From assembly GCA_948525355.1 (NCBI GenBank), contig CAOSOP010000009.1, positions 1 through 19,529 on the forward strand: a DNA stretch of 19,529 bases, read 5' to 3'. The notes beneath the pieces are model-generated. The model was not told the DNA's origin. It did no database searches and saw nothing but the letters and a program-made list of their open reading frames with translations. The position numbers and the translations under genes were made by a program. Shown one piece after another: positions 15,526 to 19,529 of this stretch. Origin of the DNA: an uncultured Bacilli bacterium. Lineage in GTDB: Bacteria; Bacillota_I; Bacilli_A; RFN20; CAG-288. How positions within the stretch are numbered: the first letter of the stretch is position 1; each line of letters starts with the position of its first letter.

Positions 15526-16259
15526 TGTTAGCACTGATTACTGGAGGAACTTCTGGTATCGGTCTTGATATTGCAAAGATTCTCGATAGTAAAGGATATG
15601 AACTTATTATTGTTGGATCTCGTTCAGAATTTGATACAAGTTCTTTTTTAAAAGCAAAATACATTCAATGTGATTTAACTGATGAAGATGAATTCAATTC
15701 TTTTCTGATGCAGTTAAAAGATTTTGACTTGGATGTCTTTATTGATAATGCAGGATTTGGTGATATTGGAACTTTTGATAAAACTAGTGATGAAAAAGAG
15801 AGTTTGATGATTGACTTAAACATTAAGGCCATGCATTTTCTTTTGAAGGAAGTTTTAAAAAAGATGAAAGAGAAGAATAGAGGGTATGTTTTAGTTACTT
15901 CTTCACTTGCGGCTTATGCAACAAGTGGATATATGGCAACCTATTACGCTACTAAGGCTTATTCTTATTCATTAGCATTAGGCTATCGGCGAGAGTTGAA
16001 GGATTTAAAAAGCAAGGTAAAATTATCTGTTTTATGTCCTGGACCGACAAAAACTGAATTTGAAAAGACTGCCAATGTGAAGTTTTTAATTAAACCGGCT
16101 AAGTCCTTTAAAGTTGCTAAAGTGGCAGTAAAAAAGATGTTTAAAGGAAAAGGAATAATCATTCCTTCAGTCAGGTTTAAAGTTTATGCATTTTTAGGAA
16201 AAATAAGTCCGACATTATTTGCAAATAGAGTGATATCTAAATCAGCACGGAAGAGATAA
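15525..16259 (+). CDS. Short-chain dehydrogenase/reductase
   Basis: This 244-residue protein has a Rossmann fold with the cofactor motif TGGTSGIG (residues 6-13), the stabilising DNAG (75-78 region) and the catalytic set Ser 126 or 127, Tyr 140 and Lys 144 (Y-x3-K). CPGPTKTEF is the typical C-terminal cofactor loop. The C-terminus is basic and rather hydrophobic (KVYAFLGKISPTLFANR), as in the SDR subgroup that acts on lipid-like substrates. The substrate cannot be read from sequence. The start codon overlaps the psuG stop, so the pair is translated together. Confidence 0.88.
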   Translation: MLALITGGTSGIGLDIAKILDSKGYELIIVGSRSEFDTSSFLKAKYIQCDLTDEDEFNSFLMQLKDFDLDVFIDNAGFGDIGTFDKTSDEKESLMIDLNIKAMHFLLKEVLKKMKEKNRGYVLVTSSLAAYATSGYMATYYATKAYSYSLALGYRRELKDLKSKVKLSVLCPGPTKTEFEKTANVKFLIKPAKSFKVAKVAVKKMFKGKGIIIPSVRFKVYAFLGKISPTLFANRVISKSARKR

Positions 16260-16261
16260 AG

Positions 16262-17413
16262 ATGATGGGTAAAAAGTTTATTTTAATATCTTCTTGTTCT
16301 TTTCATGAAAAGATGGTTTATGCTCATAGTTTTGAAAAAATATATGATAATTTAGTTAAAATCGATGTGAGAAAAACTCTTACGCTACATAGGTTTAATG
16401 TCAACGATGATATAGAATCTTTTATCGAGTATGTTCATTCAATAAATGATAAAGCTGATGCTGTATTATTTTTATATCCTGATAGGGAAAATGGATTTCG
16501 CGCGTTTTTAAATAGACACTATGAAGATATACCATTTGATATAATCTACGCTGATTCATATTATATCTTTGGAAAGTATGAGCATGAAGAAGTTATTAAA
16601 ATGAGGACAAAAGGCTTTTTAGACTTCTTAAGCGAGTTTAAACAAATACCTATTTATGAAGTTTGGGAGCGGGTTAAAAATGGTAAAAATGCTAAGGAAG
16701 ATTTAAAAGAAGTTGAAAGACTTTTTTATATATATCTTTATATCGGTGGACAAAAGAAACTATATGATAAGGTAAAAAACTTGATCTATAGTGATGGATT
16801 TGCAGCAACTAATTTTATTAGTAAAGATCATTATGTTCTTTTAAAAAACCTAGCCTTAAAAAAGGACAAATTTGTTTTAGACATGGTGCTAAACAATATT
16901 TGTCATAGCAACTTATTCTTAAATTTTAATCACTATAAGACAAGATTTAGCAACTGTGCTGAAAGTTTAAAAAGACTTGAGTTCAACGGGTATATTGATA
17001 TTATAGAACGCCTTGAACAAAAAAGTTATAGTGTCATCCAGGTTGTTCCAGAAGATATTGCTTATTTATCATCGTTTTTAGCAATGAACAAATCTATTCC
17101 TCAAGCTTATGATTTCGGATCTTTTTATGGGATGATGCAGACTTATGTCATCAATGAATTAAAAAGATATTATGAAGATGTTAAGTTTATCAAAGAATAT
17201 AACGATAAAAAGATTATATTCAAGGTTGATAATTCAGCGTTTTATTTAAATTATAATATTAATAAGGATATTCCTTTAAGTTTGATAAATGCTGATGTTA
17301 AAAACAAAGTAATTCTATATAATGGCGAATATAAGTATGATAATAAAAATAAAATTTATTATGTTCCATTCTATTTGCTTTCATTTTTTATTAAAGATTT
17401 GACAAATATTTAA
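16262..17413 (+). CDS. Unknown protein, probably a degenerate AAA/DUF4143 relative without ATPase or nuclease motifs
   Basis: This 383-residue protein has no clear motif by itself. Read against the ATPase at 6711-8039 it follows the same order of landmarks. It has an N-terminal strand KFILISSCSFHEKM (5-18) where the Walker A strand and loop should be, then VLFLYPD (68-74) at the Walker B place. FLDFLSEF (119-126) matches FEEFL, YIGGQKK (160-166) matches the TGG motif, and ESLKRLEFNGYI (234-245) matches the ENALNWLYSADMV helix. GSFYGMMQTYVINELKR (286-302) and KKIIFKVD (316-323) match the start of DUF4143. The GKT, DE and EVDF/EVK residues are all missing. I infer a pseudo-enzyme, with moderate confidence. 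It lies two bases after the SDR gene with ribosome binding site GGAAGAG. Confidence 0.6.
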   Translation: MMGKKFILISSCSFHEKMVYAHSFEKIYDNLVKIDVRKTLTLHRFNVNDDIESFIEYVHSINDKADAVLFLYPDRENGFRAFLNRHYEDIPFDIIYADSYYIFGKYEHEEVIKMRTKGFLDFLSEFKQIPIYEVWERVKNGKNAKEDLKEVERLFYIYLYIGGQKKLYDKVKNLIYSDGFAATNFISKDHYVLLKNLALKKDKFVLDMVLNNICHSNLFLNFNHYKTRFSNCAESLKRLEFNGYIDIIERLEQKSYSVIQVVPEDIAYLSSFLAMNKSIPQAYDFGSFYGMMQTYVINELKRYYEDVKFIKEYNDKKIIFKVDNSAFYLNYNINKDIPLSLINADVKNKVILYNGEYKYDNKNKIYYVPFYLLSFFIKDLTNI

Positions 17414-17428
17414 AAGTGTCAAAATAGG

Positions 17429-17455
17429 CTAGCACTAGCTTATTGACAATGCTAA
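17429..17455 (+). promoter_or_regulatory. Degenerate CIRCE operator (HrcA site)
   Basis: CTAGCACTA, nine bases, CAATGCTAA. Against the consensus TTAGCACTC-N9-GAGTGCTAA each arm matches 7 of 9, and the spacer is exactly nine. It overlaps the -35 box of groES, where a repressor would block RNA polymerase. This points to heat-shock control by HrcA, whose gene is not in the window. Confidence 0.8.
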
Positions 17456-17470
17456 AAAGGGTATTAAAAT
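17443..17470 (+). promoter_or_regulatory. Promoter of groES-groEL
   Basis: TTGACA (17443-17448), 16 bases, TAAAAT (17465-17470). It is embedded in the CIRCE element. Confidence 0.7.
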
Positions 17471-17497
17471 AGTTATTGTAAGTCGGAGGAGAAAAAA

Positions 17498-17773
17498 ATG
17501 ATTAGACCATTAAAAGATTATGTATTACTAGAAGTAAAACCTGTTGAAAAGAATGTCGGAGGGTTTATTATTCCTGAAAGCAGCGATAAACCAAGTGATG
17601 GAGTTGTTGTAGCTGTCGGACCTGGAAAAATGGTTGACGGCAAGCTTGTTGAACCAAGCGTTAAGGTTGGTGATAGAGTTATTTATAAAGAATATTCAAC
17701 TGTTGAATATAAGGAAAATGACAAAAAGTTCTACCTCATTAAGGAAGAAGATATATTAGCAATTATAGAATAA
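17498..17773 (+). CDS. groES: Co-chaperonin GroES
   Basis: GroES is the heptameric lid that closes the GroEL folding chamber. The 91 residues start IRPLKDYVLLE and hold the mobile loop KNVGGFIIPESS, whose hydrophobic FII contacts GroEL in place of the usual IVL. DGVVVAVGPG and VGDRVIYKEY are the other family motifs. The ribosome binding site GGAGGA (17485-17490) is strong. groEL follows ten bases after its stop. Confidence 0.97.
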   Translation: MIRPLKDYVLLEVKPVEKNVGGFIIPESSDKPSDGVVVAVGPGKMVDGKLVEPSVKVGDRVIYKEYSTVEYKENDKKFYLIKEEDILAIIE

Positions 17774-17783
17774 GGAGAAGAGT

Positions 17784-19406
17784 ATGGCAAAACAAATTAA
17801 ATACGGTTTAGATGCAAGAACAGCATTAATTGATGGAGTTGATAAACTCGCTAATACGGTTAAAATTACCCTTGGACCTAAGGGAAGAAATGTTGTATTA
17901 GATAAAGGATATGGTTCACCATTAATCACTAATGATGGTGTAACGATTGCAAGAGAAGTAGAGTTAAAAGATCCTATTGAAAATATGGGTGCTAAGCTCA
18001 TGTATGAAGTTGCAAATAATACTAACGATGTCGCAGGTGATGGAACAACAACTGCAACAGTATTAGCACAAGAAATAATCCACCGTGGATCAAATTATGT
18101 TAAAAAAGGTGCAAATCCTGTTTTCTTACGTGATGGAATAGAAATCGCTGGACGTGCTATTGCTGATAAAATACTCAGCAAAGCAAAAAAAGTTGATACG
18201 AATAAAGATATTGAACAAGTCGCAACTATTTCTTCCGGCTCTGAAGAAATTGGAAAAATTATCGCTTCTGCAATGAAAAAGGTCGGTAAACAAGGCGTTA
18301 TTACGGTTGATGAAGGAAAGGGATTTGACACAACCTTAGAAGTTACTAAGGGTCTTAGATATGACAAAGGCTATTTATCTCCATATATGGTAACAGATCA
18401 TGAGAAGATGATTTGCGAAATTGAAAATCCATATATTCTTGTCACAGATCATAAGATATCCAATATCCAAGACATAGTTAACTTATTACAACAAGTTGTA
18501 CAAACTTCACGTCCACTTCTTATCATCGCAGACGATTTGGAAAACGAAGTAACTTCAACACTTATTATCAATAAGTTAAGAGGTTCATTCAATGTTGTCG
18601 CAACTAAGGCACCTGAATTTGGTGATAATCAAAAGAATATCTTACAAGATATAGCAATATTAACAGGTGCAACATTCTTCAGCAAAGATTTAGCTATGGA
18701 ATTGAAGAACTTACAAATGAGTGATTTAGGCCAAGCAAAGAAAGTTGTTGTCACAAAGGATTCTACTACTATTATTGATGGTAGTGGCTTGAAAGAAGAC
18801 ATAAATAAAAGACTTGATGAGCTTGAAGGACAACTTAGTGTTTCTAAATCAGAATATGACAAGAAGAAACTCAGTGAAAGAAGAGCTAAACTCAGTGAAG
18901 GTGTTGCCTTAATAAAAGTAGGTGCACTAACTGAGAGCGAGTTAAAGGAAAAGAAATTGCGTATAGAAGATGCTCTTAATGCTACTAAGGCAGCTGTTGA
19001 AGAAGGTATAGTCATCGGCGGCGGTGCTGCACTAGTCGAAGTATATAGAAAAATGAAGTCGAAAGTTAAGAGCAAAATCAAAGATGTTCAATATGGTATC
19101 GATTCTGTATTTGAGTCACTGCATGCACCTTTAAACCAAATTGCAGAAAACGCAGGTTATAATGGTAGTAGTGTAGTCACGCAACAAAAGAGAATGAAAC
19201 CAAACTATGGATTCAATGCAAAAACAGGTAAATGGGTTGATATGTATAAGGCTGGAATAGTCGACCCAGCTAAAGTTACAAGATCTGCTGTTTTAAACGC
19301 AACATCTATATCAGCATTATTCTTAACTACTGAATCGGCTGTAGCTGAGATTAAGGAAGAAAACAAATCAAAGAATATGGGAATGCCAGGCCCAGAGGAT
19401 TATTAA
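17784..19406 (+). CDS. groEL: Chaperonin GroEL
   Basis: GroEL is the ATP-driven double-ring chaperonin. The 540 residues are the normal length. The ATP-binding segments LGPKGRNVVLDKGYGSP and NDGVTIAREVEL, the catalytic AGDGTTTATVLAQ, and the second catalytic Asp in RIEDALNATKAAVEEG are all intact. GGGAALVE is present. The C-terminus ends NMGMPGPEDY, without the Gly-Gly-Met repeats that fill the chamber floor in many bacteria. Its ribosome binding site is AAGGAG between groES and the ATG. A hairpin terminator follows the stop. Confidence 0.98.
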   Translation: MAKQIKYGLDARTALIDGVDKLANTVKITLGPKGRNVVLDKGYGSPLITNDGVTIAREVELKDPIENMGAKLMYEVANNTNDVAGDGTTTATVLAQEIIHRGSNYVKKGANPVFLRDGIEIAGRAIADKILSKAKKVDTNKDIEQVATISSGSEEIGKIIASAMKKVGKQGVITVDEGKGFDTTLEVTKGLRYDKGYLSPYMVTDHEKMICEIENPYILVTDHKISNIQDIVNLLQQVVQTSRPLLIIADDLENEVTSTLIINKLRGSFNVVATKAPEFGDNQKNILQDIAILTGATFFSKDLAMELKNLQMSDLGQAKKVVVTKDSTTIIDGSGLKEDINKRLDELEGQLSVSKSEYDKKKLSERRAKLSEGVALIKVGALTESELKEKKLRIEDALNATKAAVEEGIVIGGGAALVEVYRKMKSKVKSKIKDVQYGIDSVFESLHAPLNQIAENAGYNGSSVVTQQKRMKPNYGFNAKTGKWVDMYKAGIVDPAKVTRSAVLNATSISALFLTTESAVAEIKEENKSKNMGMPGPEDY

Positions 19407-19416
19407 TCTTAAAATG

Positions 19417-19443
19417 AGAGGTTGAATTATCAGCCTCTTTTTT
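19417..19443 (+). terminator. Terminator of groES-groEL
   Basis: AGAGGTTGA (19417-19425), an ATTA loop, TCAGCCTCT (19430-19438) with one T-G wobble, followed by a T-run. It lies 11 bases after the groEL stop. Confidence 0.85.
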
Positions 19444-19527
19444 GTTTGCTTCGCCTTTTTGCGACGGGTTTTGGGGCCAGGTTGAGGGTTTTTGAATGGG
19501 CTTGTTTGCGTACTTTTGTGAGTCATA
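19435..19527 (-). repeat. Diverged, internally deleted copy of the foreign coding fragment at 9747-10082
   Basis: Read on the minus strand from 19527 the translation includes SQKYANK, KPSTWPQNPSQKGEANKKE. The fragment at 9747-10082 has PKKYAAK and YPSIWPEVKPQKGEVNKE. The PS.WP....QKGE.NK part matches without gaps, and the KYA.K part matches with about 20 residues missing between. CGCAAAAAGGCGAAG is shared exactly (19449-19463 reverse strand; 10054-10068). This copy has no stop at the same place and runs into the groEL terminator, so it is debris or an element end. Confidence 0.5.
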
Positions 19528-19529
19528 AT

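Noticed and set aside
17398..17423. Inverted repeat TTTGACA-12-TGTCAAA at the end of the 383-residue gene
   Set aside because: Only a 7-bp stem with a long AT loop and no T-run; it could be a weak operator or chance. The CIRCE element just after it is the better regulatory candidate.
1..19529. CRISPR array, tRNA or rRNA genes
   Set aside because: No regularly spaced repeat series, no cloverleaf-like sequence and no rRNA signature found by reading both strands.

Overview
This is a low-GC, densely packed bacterial window that looks like an uncultivated member of the Bacillota (Bacilli / Mollicutes-adjacent type). The grounds are strong AT bias, Gram-positive style ribosome binding sites, a canonical str operon (rpsL-rpsG-fusA-tuf), lipoproteins with lipobox cysteines and a CIRCE-type operator ahead of groES-groEL. 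Trp is written TGG in every intact gene and one gene ends in a TGA that overlaps the next start codon, so the standard bacterial code is more likely than the mycoplasma code. The taxonomic placement is inference.

Layout. Positions 1-1490 hold three small extracytoplasmic proteins: a gene cut by the window edge, a lipoprotein that is its tandem paralogue, and an unrelated Cys-rich lipoprotein. Positions 1786-6244 hold the str operon with promoter, a possible structured leader, a second promoter before tuf and a perfect-palindrome terminator. fusA carries a frameshift. Positions 6246-8100 (minus strand) hold a DUF2188-like small protein, a gene remnant, and an AAA ATPase/DUF4143 gene with one in-frame TGA before its Walker A motif. 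An exact 14-bp direct repeat lies upstream of its promoter. Positions 8448-9671 encode a GltD/PreT-type Fe-S/FAD oxidoreductase. Directly after its stop codon is a GC-rich island (9672-10082) made of a long palindrome and a coding fragment unlike its neighbours. A diverged, internally deleted piece of the same fragment occurs on the minus strand at the extreme right end of the window.

Positions 10088-14477 hold uridine kinase (minus), a lipoprotein with an FMN-bind-like region and Thr/Ser/Pro tail (plus), and the queuosine operon tgt-queA-queH (minus). Diverging from tgt is a plus-strand group: psuG (pseudouridine-5'-phosphate glycosidase), a short-chain dehydrogenase, and a 383-residue protein that reads like an AAA/DUF4143 protein that has lost its ATPase and nuclease motifs. 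The window closes with groES-groEL under a degenerate CIRCE element.

How the genes work together. The str and groE operons are core translation and protein-folding functions. Tgt inserts preQ1 into tRNA, QueA adds the epoxycyclopentane group and QueH reduces it to queuosine. PsuG and uridine kinase both act in uridine/pseudouridine salvage. The most unusual items are the repeated GC-rich fragment, the degenerate ATPase relative, the fusA frameshift and the TGA-interrupted ATPase.
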